Source: Sphingobium sp. Z007 (GTDB lineage: Bacteria; Pseudomonadota; Alphaproteobacteria; Sphingomonadales; Sphingomonadaceae). Taken from it: a stretch of 64,000 nucleotides of DNA. Position 1 is the first letter of the stretch. The number at the start of each line of letters is the position of its first letter. Both the position numbers and the translations under genes were made by a program. A model generated the notes under the pieces. It had not been told where the DNA came from. It saw only the letters and a list, made by a program, of their open reading frames with translations, and did no database searches. The DNA lies in NCBI RefSeq assembly GCF_900013425.1, contig NZ_FBXK01000005.1, positions 1,364,001 to 1,428,000 of the forward strand, given 5' to 3'. Below, piece by piece: positions 17,422-25,722 of the stretch.

Positions 17422-18044
17422 GCGGTTTTCGATCTGTCCCAGAGGTTGGGGATCACGCTGTTCGCGTAACCCGAAATGAAGGTCTTGGGCGTGCCGTCGA
17501 GGGCGTAGGTCGCGCGCTCGACCGCGCCGATATTGGCGCCATAGACATGGATGCTGACGGACGGCCGGTCGGCGAGCCCATTGGTGACGCGATGGATATC
17601 GCCAATGCGGGGGGAGACGGCATCCACCTCCCCTTCGTGCAGCAGTTCCTCGCCCTGATCGACCAGGGCGCCGCTTGGCAGGCGACGGAAGCGTTCGACC
17701 TTTTCGATCCCGCGCAGGACGCCGACCAGACCCCAGACGCTATGGTCGTGGATGGGGGTGGACTGGCCCGGTCCCCAGACGAAGCTGACGACGCTGAACC
17801 GCTCGCGGCTGTCGCAGTGGAGCAGATATTGCTGGTAGCGATCGGGATTGGGCCGGGCGAAGGCTTCGGGCAGCCAGTCGTCGGTGGCGATCAGGCGGCT
17901 GAGCAGTGCGCGACCGCTGTCCAATATCGCCTGCTCGTCGCGGGTCGCGGCCAGCAGGTCGGCAAAGGCGGTGACGAAGCCGCGCAGGCGGCTGGTGTTA
18001 GGCGCGGTTTCGACCGGGCGTTCGATGGCGGCGAGCGCGTTCAT
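17418..18044 (-). CDS. Cysteine dioxygenase-like cupin (thiol dioxygenase)
   Basis: A 208-residue cupin of the cysteine dioxygenase/3-mercaptopropionate dioxygenase family. The iron-binding three-His set is visible: 'STPIHDHSVWG' (H99, H101) and 'GDIHRVTNG' (H151), with 'SIHVYGANI' (Y168) near the C terminus. Such enzymes oxidise a thiol to a sulfinate with O2 and Fe(II). In this operon it would feed or complete thiol and sulfonate degradation. Its ATG overlaps the SsuB-like stop by 4 bases, and its own stop overlaps the rhodanese start. Which thiol it uses is not readable from sequence. Confidence 0.85.
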   Translation of the reverse strand: MNALAAIERPVETAPNTSRLRGFVTAFADLLAATRDEQAILDSGRALLSRLIATDDWLPEAFARPNPDRYQQYLLHCDSRERFSVVSFVWGPGQSTPIHDHSVWGLVGVLRGIEKVERFRRLPSGALVDQGEELLHEGEVDAVSPRIGDIHRVTNGLADRPSVSIHVYGANIGAVERATYALDGTPKTFISGYANSVIPNLWDRSKTA

Positions 18045-18823
18045 TCAGCGGCGACCGCGAGGGGAACGACGCCTTCGCCATGATCGTCGCCGCCCAGATG
18101 CGAGAGCAGTTTCTCGCGCAGGCGAGCCGCAAAGCTGCTGCGCTCGCCGCGCGGGGCGGTGATGCGTTCTTCGGCGACGATACGACCCCGGTCGAGCACC
18201 AGCACGCGATCGGCCAGCGCAATCGCTTCCTCAACATCATGGGTCACGATCAGGATAGCGGGCTTGTGCTTGCGCCAGAGCGACAGCACCAGATCGTGCA
18301 TCCGATAGCGGGTCAGGGCATCAAGCGCGGCGAAGGGTTCGTCCAGCAGCAGCAATTGCGGCTCGCGCACCAAAGCGCGGGCCAGCGCCACGCGTTGGGC
18401 TTCGCCGCCCGACAAGGTCAGCGGCCAGGCGTCGAGCCGGTGGCCAAGGCCCACTTCCTTGAGCGCAGCCTCGGCGCGGTCGCGGCCGTTGTCGCCCTTC
18501 AGGCCTAGCGCGACATTCTTCCAGACCGGCTTCCATGGCAGAAGGCGGGCATCCTGGAAGACGACGGCGCGGGAATTGGGGACTTCGACGTCCTGATCGC
18601 GCACTTCGTCCAGACCGGCGAGCGTGCGCAGCAAAGTGGTCTTGCCAGAGCCGGAGCGGCCCAGCAGGGCGATAAACTCGCCGGGCCCGATGTCGAGGTC
18701 AAGGCCGTTGATGATGGTGTTGGCGCCGAAGCGCCGGGTAAAGCCACGCAGGCGGACGACGGGTTCGGGATGGGGCTGGTGAACAGCGCTATCGACCGTG
18801 GAAAAACCGAGGCGAGCGTCCAT
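18041..18823 (-). CDS. ssuB: ABC transporter ATPase, sulfonate/nitrate type (SsuB-like)
   Basis: A 260-residue ATPase. Walker A (GRSGSGKTT, about residues 55-63), signature LSGGEAQRVALARAL, Walker B LLLLDEPFAALDALTR and the switch His (VTHDVEEA) are all intact. The family is SsuB/TauB/NrtD. The ATG at 18823 is chosen because the upstream extension to 19099 is only the out-of-frame shadow of the permease gene. It follows the permease with 2 bases between and overlaps the cupin gene by 4 bases. It probably powers uptake for all three binding proteins in the region. Confidence 0.93.
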   Translation of the reverse strand: MDARLGFSTVDSAVHQPHPEPVVRLRGFTRRFGANTIINGLDLDIGPGEFIALLGRSGSGKTTLLRTLAGLDEVRDQDVEVPNSRAVVFQDARLLPWKPVWKNVALGLKGDNGRDRAEAALKEVGLGHRLDAWPLTLSGGEAQRVALARALVREPQLLLLDEPFAALDALTRYRMHDLVLSLWRKHKPAILIVTHDVEEAIALADRVLVLDRGRIVAEERITAPRGERSSFAARLREKLLSHLGGDDHGEGVVPLAVAAE

Positions 18824-18825
18824 GC

Positions 18826-19659
18826 TTATTGCTCCACTATGCTGGGGCGCCAGATGAGGGCGCGGGCTTCGATCGTGCGGACCAGCCAGTCGGCGCCAAG
18901 GCCGAGGATGGCGTAAACCATTAGGCAGACGACGATGATGTCGGTCCGCATGAAATCGCGAGCGTTGTTGATGAGATAGCCAAGGCCGGCCGATGCGTTG
19001 ATCTGTTCGGCGACGACCAGCACCAGAATCGACACCGATAGGGCGTAGCGCAGCCCGACCAGCAGCGAGGGCAAGGCAGAGGGCAATATGACGTGCCATA
19101 TCTGTTCCCAGCGGCTGAGACCGAAGCTCTTTGCCGCATCGAGCAAGCGCAGATCAACGCTGCGGATGCCGCTGTAGAGGTTGAGATAGACCGGGAAGAT
19201 GGTGCCGAAGGCGATCAGGGCGACCTTGGGCGTTTCGCCGATGCCGAACCAGACGATGAAAAGCGGGGTCAGCGCCAGCGCGGGGATGGTGCGCTTAATC
19301 TGCATGAGCGGATCGACCGCCAGTTCGCCCGACCGCGACAGGCCAGCGACGAGGCCGAGGCCCAGGCCCAGGCTCACGCCGATCAGCAGGCCGACGGCGA
19401 CGCGGGCGAAGGACACCAGCAGATTGGAGGGGAGTTCGCCGGAGATCACCATCTCCAGCAACGTGCCCAGCACCGCCGATGGCGCAGCGAGCGTGCGTTC
19501 GGGGATAAGGCCGAGACGCGATCCCGCTTCCCAAAGCAGGAGCAGCAGTACCGGGGAAAGCCAGCGGCCGCCGAAGCGCGAAAGAGAGAATGGGCGTGGC
19601 GCCAACGCCGAACGGCCTTGCGCTACCTGTGATGTATCGTTGATCGTCAAAACCGCCAT
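18826..19659 (-). CDS. ssuC: ABC transporter permease, sulfonate type (SsuC-like)
   Basis: A 277-residue inner-membrane permease of the SsuC/TauC/NrtB family. About six hydrophobic segments run from 'LSPVLLLLLWEAGSRLGL' to 'IIVVCLMVYAILGLGADWLV'. The EAA-type cytoplasmic loop is 'RLLDAAKSFGLSRWEQIWHVILPSALP'. It starts the long minus-strand sulfur unit. The ATG at 19659 follows an AAAGGG stretch; an earlier in-frame ATG at 19710 would add 17 unlikely residues. The region upstream, shared with the divergent LysR gene, contains a T-N11-A inverted repeat. Confidence 0.93.
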   Translation of the reverse strand: MAVLTINDTSQVAQGRSALAPRPFSLSRFGGRWLSPVLLLLLWEAGSRLGLIPERTLAAPSAVLGTLLEMVISGELPSNLLVSFARVAVGLLIGVSLGLGLGLVAGLSRSGELAVDPLMQIKRTIPALALTPLFIVWFGIGETPKVALIAFGTIFPVYLNLYSGIRSVDLRLLDAAKSFGLSRWEQIWHVILPSALPSLLVGLRYALSVSILVLVVAEQINASAGLGYLINNARDFMRTDIIVVCLMVYAILGLGADWLVRTIEARALIWRPSIVEQ

Positions 19660-19732
19660 GTCCGGCCCTTTATGTAACTGCGGACAAGCCCAACATGTAT
19701 TGTCTACCAATTCAATTAAGTTTTTCTAGGCG

Positions 19733-19757
19733 GACCTATCAGCGTTCATCATAGGTC
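19733..19757. promoter_or_regulatory. Probable LysR operator, T-N11-A inverted repeat
   Basis: GACCTAT and ATAGGTC form a perfect 7-bp inverted repeat separated by 11 bases, matching the classical T-N11-A LysR-binding pattern exactly. It lies in the 291-base divergent region (19660-19950), 74 bases before the ssuC-like ATG and 194 bases before the LysR start. This is a suitable place to control the sulfur operon and to autoregulate. Confidence 0.6.
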
Positions 19758-19950
19758 GCCTTTCGTCGTCATGGAGGGACGGATCAGCGCCGATATCGGG
19801 GGGTTGCCGTGCGGCCTTTCATTCCAGCGTAGTTTTTTCTTGGCCGGACAAATCTCTACTATTTTGATTGATATATTGGCATCGGCGATAAGCGGCTTTC
19901 CGTTTCCGACTTCGGATCGGCTTCCCATCTTTCCATCCAAGGGGCTCATC

Positions 19951-20787
19951 GTGCCGGTCAATCTGCCGACCAATTTGCTGCGCAGCTTCGTCGCCATCGT
20001 CGATACAGGGTCGATGCTCAATGCGTCGGAGCAGGTGTTCGTGACGCAATCCGCGCTCAGCCTTCAGATCAAACGGCTGGAGGAACTGGTGCAGCAGACG
20101 CTGTTCCTGCGCGAAGGGCGGCGGCTGATCCTGACGTCAGCGGGGACCGTGCTGCTTGACTATGCGCGGCGTGTGCTGCTGCTGCATGACGAGGCGGTGG
20201 CGGCGGTCAGTGCGGGGCGCTTTGCCGGGCCGGCGCGGATCGGCATGGTGCAGGATTTCGCGGACACGTTGCTGACGGGCCTGTTGTCACGCTTTTCCGA
20301 ATTGCATCCCGACGCGCAAATCTATGCGCGCGTGGCGGGCACGGCGGAATTGCAGGCGTTGCTGGAGCGGCGGGAACTGGACATCGTGCTGGGCTTTGCA
20401 GCGCCCAATGACGCCCATGCGGTGACGGTCGCGCCGATGAGCTGGTATGGCGAGGCGACGCTGGCCGATCGTGCGGTCATCCCGCTGGCGGTGCTGGAGG
20501 AGCCGTGCCGTTTCCGCGAGGCAGCGATCCGGGCGCTGGAGGATGCCGGGCTGCAATGGCGGATCACGGTGGAAACGCCCAATCTCGCGACGCTCAAGGC
20601 GGCTGTCGGTGCCGGGCTGGGCATCACCTGCCGCACCCATTTGTTTCTGGAGAACAGCGCGGCGCTGGAGCATGAGCGGCTGCCGCAACTGCCGCGCGTG
20701 GCGGCGATCCTGCGGTCGGGCGACAAATTGGACAAGGCGGCGCAGAGATTGGCGGAACTGGCGCGGGAAACGGTCGAAGCACTCTGA
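19951..20787 (+). CDS. LysR-family regulator of the sulfur operon
   Basis: A 278-residue LysR-type transcription factor. The winged HTH is at residues 4-62 ('LRSFVAIVDTGSMLNASEQVFVTQSALSLQIKRLEEL'), followed by the co-inducer domain ('GPARIGMVQDFADTLLTGLLSRFSELHPD'). The start is taken as GTG 19951 with AAGGGG upstream, because HTH homology begins at once (PVNLPTNLLRSF). The 60 residues possible upstream (from 19771) look non-coding. It is divergent from the SsuC-like gene, the usual layout for a LysR regulator and its target. The effector may be a sulfur metabolite, by analogy to CysB/Cbl, but the protein is not clearly either of them. Confidence 0.9.
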   Translation: MPVNLPTNLLRSFVAIVDTGSMLNASEQVFVTQSALSLQIKRLEELVQQTLFLREGRRLILTSAGTVLLDYARRVLLLHDEAVAAVSAGRFAGPARIGMVQDFADTLLTGLLSRFSELHPDAQIYARVAGTAELQALLERRELDIVLGFAAPNDAHAVTVAPMSWYGEATLADRAVIPLAVLEEPCRFREAAIRALEDAGLQWRITVETPNLATLKAAVGAGLGITCRTHLFLENSAALEHERLPQLPRVAAILRSGDKLDKAAQRLAELARETVEAL

Positions 20788-20805
20788 ACGGCTCCCGCCC
20801 TGGCT

Positions 20806-21753
20806 TCAATAGCCGCGCACTGGATCAACGATATCGCTGGGCGCTTCGCCGCGGGCGAAACGAGAAATGTCGTCCCGCACTTTTTCCAGCAGCCTGTGAC
20901 GCACCAGGGTGTGATTGCTGGAGACATGCGGGGTCAGCCGCACGCGCCGGTGCGTGTAGAGCGGATGGCCGTCCGGCAAAGGTTCTGGATCGGTGACGTC
21001 CAGCGTCGCAAAGCCGGGGCCGCCCTCCCCGTCCAGGGCATCGATCAAGGCGTCCTGGTCGATCACCGATCCGCGGGCGACATTGATGATATGCGCGCCG
21101 GGCTTCACCTTGGCGAGCAGCGCCGCATTGAACAAATGATGGGTTTGCGGCGTAGCCGGTACGGCGACGATGATGTGGTCGGCACGGGCGACGAGCGTTT
21201 CAATATCGCCGACATGCTCCACGCCGCTGATGCCCGATTGCGCGCCGGTGCGACGCAAACCGACGACCTGCGCTCCCAGCGCCAGGCCGCGTCGCGCCAC
21301 CGCCTGACCGATCGCGCCCAGACCGACGATGCCGATCGTGGTGCCCGATACCCGGCCAAGCGGCACATTGATCCATTCCGCCCGCGACCGTGCGGTGATC
21401 GCCTCCAGGTTCTTGGCATGGGCGTAAATGGCGGCAATGACATAGTCGGCAATCTCATCCGACGCGACTCCCCGGCCGCAGGTCACGAGCGGCGCGTCGA
21501 GCAGCCAAGGGGGATAGAAATCGATCCCCGCCGACGCGCTATAGACCCATTTCAGACGTCCCGGCCAGGCGAACGGGCGGGTGGCAGATGGCTGGCGCCA
21601 GGCGGGCGAGGGCCGCACCAGCAGCACGTCAGCTTCAGCGGCGGCGCTCCATGGTGCTTCGTCGGCGACATCGATCAGGATGGGCGCGATCGGGTGCTGG
21701 CCAAGGCCACGATTGAATTCTGCATCGAGTTGGCTTGCGATAATCAATGACAT
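20806..21753 (-). CDS. D-2-hydroxyacid dehydrogenase family protein
   Basis: A 315-residue NAD(P)-dependent dehydrogenase. The nucleotide site 'TIGIVGLGAIGQAVARRGLALG' and the catalytic Arg region 'INVARGSVIDQDALIDAL' are present. The catalytic Glu/His pair is probably in 'LDVTDPEPLPDGHPLY' and 'RLTPHVSSN', the usual positions. It is the last gene of the minus-strand unit with the third binding protein and the DszC-like enzyme, 1 base after the latter. The ATG at 21753 is set by homology (MSLIIASQLD). It may oxidise or reduce a 2-hydroxy acid released from an organosulfur compound. It converges on the LysR gene with 18 bases between. Confidence 0.87.
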   Translation of the reverse strand: MSLIIASQLDAEFNRGLGQHPIAPILIDVADEAPWSAAAEADVLLVRPSPAWRQPSATRPFAWPGRLKWVYSASAGIDFYPPWLLDAPLVTCGRGVASDEIADYVIAAIYAHAKNLEAITARSRAEWINVPLGRVSGTTIGIVGLGAIGQAVARRGLALGAQVVGLRRTGAQSGISGVEHVGDIETLVARADHIIVAVPATPQTHHLFNAALLAKVKPGAHIINVARGSVIDQDALIDALDGEGGPGFATLDVTDPEPLPDGHPLYTHRRVRLTPHVSSNHTLVRHRLLEKVRDDISRFARGEAPSDIVDPVRGY

Positions 21754-21754
21754 G

Positions 21755-22939
21755 TCAGTTCCCAAGCGCCGCCCGGCCGGCTGCGACCAATATGGTGTCG
21801 GTTTGTGGCGAATGGATGCGGCTGCACAGGACGTCGCGATAATGGCGTTCAAGCGGGTTCTGCCGGCTGATGCCAGGATTTCCAGTGAGTTCCAGACCGA
21901 TCTCCACCGCACGGATGGCATTGGCGGTCGCGAGATATTTGATATTGTTCACCTCCACCGCGCTGGGCGGATCACCCGCATCATAACGCACGGCCGCGTC
22001 GCGGATCAGAGTGCGGTTGACCTGCAACAGCGTTTCGATCTTGCCGAATTTTTCCTGCACGCGCGGCAGGGTGGCGAGTGCGGCGCCGAGATTGGTGGGC
22101 ACCCGGTCGTTGAGATAGGCGCGCAACCAGTCCCGCGCCGCCCGCGCGACGCCGTCATAGATGGTCGAGATTGCAAGCGCGTTCCAGATCGCCAGGCTGG
22201 GATCGCCCGCACCAGCCGCCCATTGCTCAGGAAGACGGATGTCAACGGCGTGGTCGAGAGGCGTGGGGGTATCAGCGAAATGCACAGCGTGGCTGACCGT
22301 GGCGCGCATCCCCAAATGGTCCCACACCGGCTCTATATCGATGCCGGGACTGTCGGACCGCACCAGGAAATTGCCCACGCGCGGCTCTACCTCATCCGTT
22401 TTCGCCCAGACCGAGAACCAGTCTAGCCCCGTCGATCCGGTCGAATAGATTTTGGTGCCGGTGATCGCCCAGCCATTGGCGGTTCGCCGCGCGACGGTTG
22501 CGGGCAGACCGCCGCGCACCGGCGTGCCCAGTTCCGGCTCCACGCGCAGCCCACCGATCAATCCCCTGCCCGCCACCGCATCGCGTGCCAGCCGCTCGTA
22601 GATGGCCTGCGGCCAGTTGCGGGCGCGCGCGGGGGTGGCGTGATAATGATAGGTCATGAACAGGATGAGCGCGGTCGACGGCTCCCCCTTCGCAACGGCC
22701 GCCAGCACCCGGATCGCCTCCCCAAGCCCGGCACCGCGACCACCCAGTTCGCGCGGCACGGTCAGGCCGATAAGTCCCTCACTCGCAAGCAGGTCGAAAT
22801 TGGCGCGTGGGAACTCGCCGCTGCGGTCGTAGTGTTCGGCGGTTTCGGCCAGTCGCCGGGTCAGTTGGTCGAGTTGGTCGGCGCTGATGGGGGCGATGGG
22901 CGCGGGCGCGTCGTCGCGTTGAATTGCCTGGGTTGCCAT
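21755..22939 (-). CDS. Acyl-CoA-dehydrogenase-fold flavin monooxygenase (DszC/SfnB-like)
   Basis: A 394-residue protein with the acyl-CoA dehydrogenase fold: an N-terminal helical domain ('LIGLTVPRELGGRGAGLGEAIRVLAAVAKGEPSTALIL'), a beta domain ('WAITGTKIYSTGSTGLDWFSVWAK') and a C-terminal helical domain ending 'RHYRDVLCSRIHSPQTDTILVAAGRAALG'. The 'RDVLCSRIHSPQTD' ending and organosulfur neighbours favour the DszC/SfnB monooxygenase-like branch over true fatty-acid oxidation. No CoA-pathway gene is nearby. It lies 5 bases downstream of a sulfonate-type binding protein. It probably uses reduced flavin and O2 on an S-containing substrate, by inference. Confidence 0.83.
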   Translation of the reverse strand: MATQAIQRDDAPAPIAPISADQLDQLTRRLAETAEHYDRSGEFPRANFDLLASEGLIGLTVPRELGGRGAGLGEAIRVLAAVAKGEPSTALILFMTYHYHATPARARNWPQAIYERLARDAVAGRGLIGGLRVEPELGTPVRGGLPATVARRTANGWAITGTKIYSTGSTGLDWFSVWAKTDEVEPRVGNFLVRSDSPGIDIEPVWDHLGMRATVSHAVHFADTPTPLDHAVDIRLPEQWAAGAGDPSLAIWNALAISTIYDGVARAARDWLRAYLNDRVPTNLGAALATLPRVQEKFGKIETLLQVNRTLIRDAAVRYDAGDPPSAVEVNNIKYLATANAIRAVEIGLELTGNPGISRQNPLERHYRDVLCSRIHSPQTDTILVAAGRAALGN

Positions 22940-22944
22940 GCGTC

Positions 22945-23934
22945 TCAGCCTCTCTTGGGAATGGCGGTATTGAAGCGCGCGTCCCAGAGCGGGCGCACGT
23001 CGACCGCTTTGGGCAGCAGTTTTTGGCGGAAGAACAGGTCCGCGACCTGTTGTTGGGACGCGATCGCCGCGTCCGTGACCGGGCGCAGTTCATAGGTCGC
23101 GCTTTTGCGCTTGAACTGATCGACCACATAATCGCGCGGGACGCCGATATCCTGGGCGATGATCGTCGCCCATTCATCCTGATGCGCGGCCGCCCAGCCA
23201 TAGGCTTTCTGAACCAGCGCCAGATAATCGCCGATCAGCCTGGCCTTGTCGGGATCGGCCAGTGCGTCGATATGCGCCGCCACCAGATAATTGCCCGACA
23301 ATATGCCATAGGCCGTCTTGAGGATGCGCGCGCCTTCGGTCGCGATGGCGCGCTGGATCGGGAAGCCGTAGATCGCCCATGCGTCGAGCGACCCCTGCGA
23401 AAAGGCGGCGGCGCCGTCGGATACGCCCATCGCTACCGGAGTGATGTCGCCCCAGGTCAAGCCGACCTCCTCCAGCATGCGGATCAGGAAATATTGCGAG
23501 GTTGTGGCGCGGACATAGCCGACGCGCTTGCCCTTAAGATCAGCGATCGACTTGGCCTTCGAGCCCTTGGGCACCAGCACGACCTGGTTGTTGACGTCGC
23601 CATGGGCGACCGCGATCTGGCGGAAGCTCTGGATGGTGGAGGCCGCCGCGAAGATTGGCGGGATCTCGCTCATGCCGCCATAGTCGAGCGAGCCGCCGTT
23701 GAGCGCCTCCACAACCAAATGGCCGGACTGGAACTCACTATAGGTCAGGTCGAAGCCTTCGGGCTTGATTCCCGCCGCCTTGAACAGCAAACGGCTGTCG
23801 CCTTCGCCTTTTCCGGTGACGGACACGCGCAGCCTGGGCCGGCCAGCCTGACCTTCGCTGCATCCCGCCACGATCAGGCAGGACGCCGCGCCAGCGCCGA
23901 TGAAGGCGCGCCGCGACAGTCGATCAGCGACCAT
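22945..23934 (-). CDS. ABC substrate-binding lipoprotein, sulfonate type (third)
   Basis: A 329-residue SsuA/TauA-like binding protein. The twin-arginine signal SRRAFIGAGAASCLIVAGC ends in a lipobox at C25. The core shows 'SEFQSGHLVVEALNGGSLDYGGMSEIPPIFAA', 'VPKGSKAKSIADLKGKRVGYVRATTSQYFLIRMLEEVGL' and 'AFSQGSLDAWAIYGFPIQRA'. It is the main gene of the second sulfur unit, with no permease or ATPase beside it. The nearest are the SsuB/SsuC pair 3-5 kb away, on the same strand but in another transcript. Confidence 0.9.
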   Translation of the reverse strand: MVADRLSRRAFIGAGAASCLIVAGCSEGQAGRPRLRVSVTGKGEGDSRLLFKAAGIKPEGFDLTYSEFQSGHLVVEALNGGSLDYGGMSEIPPIFAAASTIQSFRQIAVAHGDVNNQVVLVPKGSKAKSIADLKGKRVGYVRATTSQYFLIRMLEEVGLTWGDITPVAMGVSDGAAAFSQGSLDAWAIYGFPIQRAIATEGARILKTAYGILSGNYLVAAHIDALADPDKARLIGDYLALVQKAYGWAAAHQDEWATIIAQDIGVPRDYVVDQFKRKSATYELRPVTDAAIASQQQVADLFFRQKLLPKAVDVRPLWDARFNTAIPKRG

Positions 23935-24061
23935 GCACAGCTTCGCGCGCCGGTTTGGCTTGGCGTTCGAACAGGATCACGTCTGGGTCGCGCAGAAATT
24001 CGCGCCGTGCAGATTCACGCAGTCGCGCCAATCCTTGCCCCAGTAAACCTAACAGGCGCAT
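23924..24061 (-). CDS. Small 45-residue ORF leading the second sulfur unit
   Basis: Unrecognised. The reading frame MRLLGLLGQGLARLRESARR... ends 'REAVHGR' and is Arg/Leu-rich, suggesting a short amphipathic helix. GGAG lies 7 bases before the ATG at 24061. The stop overlaps the start of the binding-protein gene by 11 bases, the geometry of a translationally coupled first gene. A longer version could begin at 24160 but would run over the divergent start codon at 24159. It may be a real small protein or a leader peptide, or simply an open frame over the 5' leader. Confidence 0.4.
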   Translation of the reverse strand: MRLLGLLGQGLARLRESARREFLRDPDVILFERQAKPAREAVHGR

Positions 24062-24158
24062 TGTGGTCTCCATCGCTGCAGTTAATGCTTTATCTATTTC
24101 ATCAGTAGAGATATGTCTCACAAGGAATGTTGGGCGAACCATTAGAAATGCTTGATCC

Positions 24159-25511
24159 ATGATGCAGGTCGATCATGTGGCCATCATCGGTGGCGGGTTC
24201 AGCGGGGTGCTGCTGGCCATCAACCTGTTGCGACATGGCAATGTGCGCGTGACGCTGGTGGAGCGACGGCCCGACCGGCTGGGCCGCGGCCTGGCCTATG
24301 GCGCGGCGCAGGCGGGCCATATCCTCAATGTGCGCGCCGCCAATATGAGCGCGCTGCCCGACCAGCCCCGTCATTTCGTCGACTGGCTGACGGCGCAGGG
24401 ACTGGGGCAGGAGGGCAGCTTCGCCACCAGGCGCGACTATGGCAGCTATCTTTGCGCGATGCTGGACGAAGCGCGCACGGCGGCCGGAGACCGGATCGCC
24501 ATCCTGAACGACGAGGCGAACGATGTGGTCGTGGCGAACGACGGCGCGTTTATCGCGCTGCGATCAGGCGCGACCGTCGCCGCGGATGTGGCCGTGATCG
24601 CGCCGGGCAACCTGCCGCCGCATGACCTCCCCGCCTTTGTCGGCCTTGATCGCCCTGCTTATGTCGATGATCCCTGGGCGGCGGACATCGGCGCGGGCTT
24701 GGGGAACGACGACACGCTGTTGCTGCTGGGCAGCGGTTTGACCGCCGTCGATTGCGCGCTGAGCCTGGACAGCGCGGGGTTCCGGGGAACGATCATGTCG
24801 CTGTCGCGGCGCGGCCTGACCCCGCACGCCCACGCGCCCGCCCCGCCCTATGTCGTGCGGCGCGAACGGCCTGTCGGGGCGGCGTCCGCGCTGGTGCGTA
24901 GCGTGCGTGAACGGGCGGCCGAAATTGGTTGGCGCAATGCTGTGGACGAATTGCGCCCCTACACCGCCGACATATGGCGCGCCGCGAGTGCCGTCGAACG
25001 CAGTCGTTTCCTGCGCCATTTGCGCCCCTATTGGGACGTGCATCGCCATCGGATCGCGCCGCAGGTCGCAGAGCGGCTGGACGCGATACGTGCGCAAGGG
25101 CGGTTGGCGGTGCGGGCGGCCAAGGTGATGTCGGCCACGCCCGACGGGGACAGCCTGGTCGTCAGCCTTCGCCCGCGCGGCGCGGCTAAGAGCGAAACGC
25201 TGAAAGTGGCGCGCGTGGTCAACTGCACGGGGCCGCTGGGCGACCTGCGCCGCGTGACCGATCCGCTGCTGCGCAACCTGTTCGATCGCGGCGACATTCG
25301 GCCCGATCCGCTGGCGATCGGTATCGACGTCGACCGCCAATGTCATGCCATCGCTGCCGATGGCCGGGCGCAAACGCGGCTGCATGTCGTGGGGCCGATG
25401 ACGCGCGGCGCGCATTGGGAAATCGTCGCCGTGCCGGACATAAGGCGGCAGGTCTGGGCGCTCGCCCGTGAGTTGACCAGCGCCCATTGGGTCGAAGCCG
25501 AAGGGCTATAG
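24159..25511 (+). CDS. FAD/NAD(P)-binding protein (YdhS/HpnW-like oxidoreductase family)
   Basis: A 450-residue flavoprotein. The N-terminal dinucleotide fold is 'HVAIIGGGFSGVLLAINLL', followed by 'RGLAYGAAQAGHILNVRAANMSALPDQPRHFVDWL', the hallmark of the family annotated as FAD-NAD(P)-binding protein YdhS. A second Rossmann site is 'DTLLLLGSGLTAVDCALSL', and a late 'VVNCTGPLGDLRR' strand follows. The catalytic function of this family is not established. It is divergent from the second sulfur unit, with 97 bases between start codons, so it may be co-regulated with it. Confidence 0.82.
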   Translation: MMQVDHVAIIGGGFSGVLLAINLLRHGNVRVTLVERRPDRLGRGLAYGAAQAGHILNVRAANMSALPDQPRHFVDWLTAQGLGQEGSFATRRDYGSYLCAMLDEARTAAGDRIAILNDEANDVVVANDGAFIALRSGATVAADVAVIAPGNLPPHDLPAFVGLDRPAYVDDPWAADIGAGLGNDDTLLLLGSGLTAVDCALSLDSAGFRGTIMSLSRRGLTPHAHAPAPPYVVRRERPVGAASALVRSVRERAAEIGWRNAVDELRPYTADIWRAASAVERSRFLRHLRPYWDVHRHRIAPQVAERLDAIRAQGRLAVRAAKVMSATPDGDSLVVSLRPRGAAKSETLKVARVVNCTGPLGDLRRVTDPLLRNLFDRGDIRPDPLAIGIDVDRQCHAIAADGRAQTRLHVVGPMTRGAHWEIVAVPDIRRQVWALARELTSAHWVEAEGL

Positions 25512-25548
25512 GCCGTTCGTTGGCCAGAAGCGGCGGCGCGTTTCGCGC

Positions 25549-25720
25549 TCAGGCGCTACGTGGATCGAGGCCGCCCACCATCGCGTCGGCAATCTGCGCC
25601 GTGGATACAGCCCCATTGGGTTCATGCCAGCGCGCCGACAAGCTCAGAGCGCCCGCCAGCGCACCAGCCGTCATCTTCACATCGACCGGCCCGATCGACG
25701 CATCGTCCACCGCTTCCTGT
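25549..25720 (-). pseudogene. C-terminal fragment of a TetR-family regulator
   Basis: The minus-strand frame ending at 25549 reads 'DVKMTAGALAGALSLSARWHEPNGAVSTAQIADAMVGGLDP', the typical end of a TetR ligand-binding domain. Upstream of about 25720 the frame stays open but loses family character, and the opposite strand there codes for a thiolase piece. No DNA-binding domain remains, so this is a truncated regulator. Confidence 0.55.
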
Positions 25721-25722
25721 CG

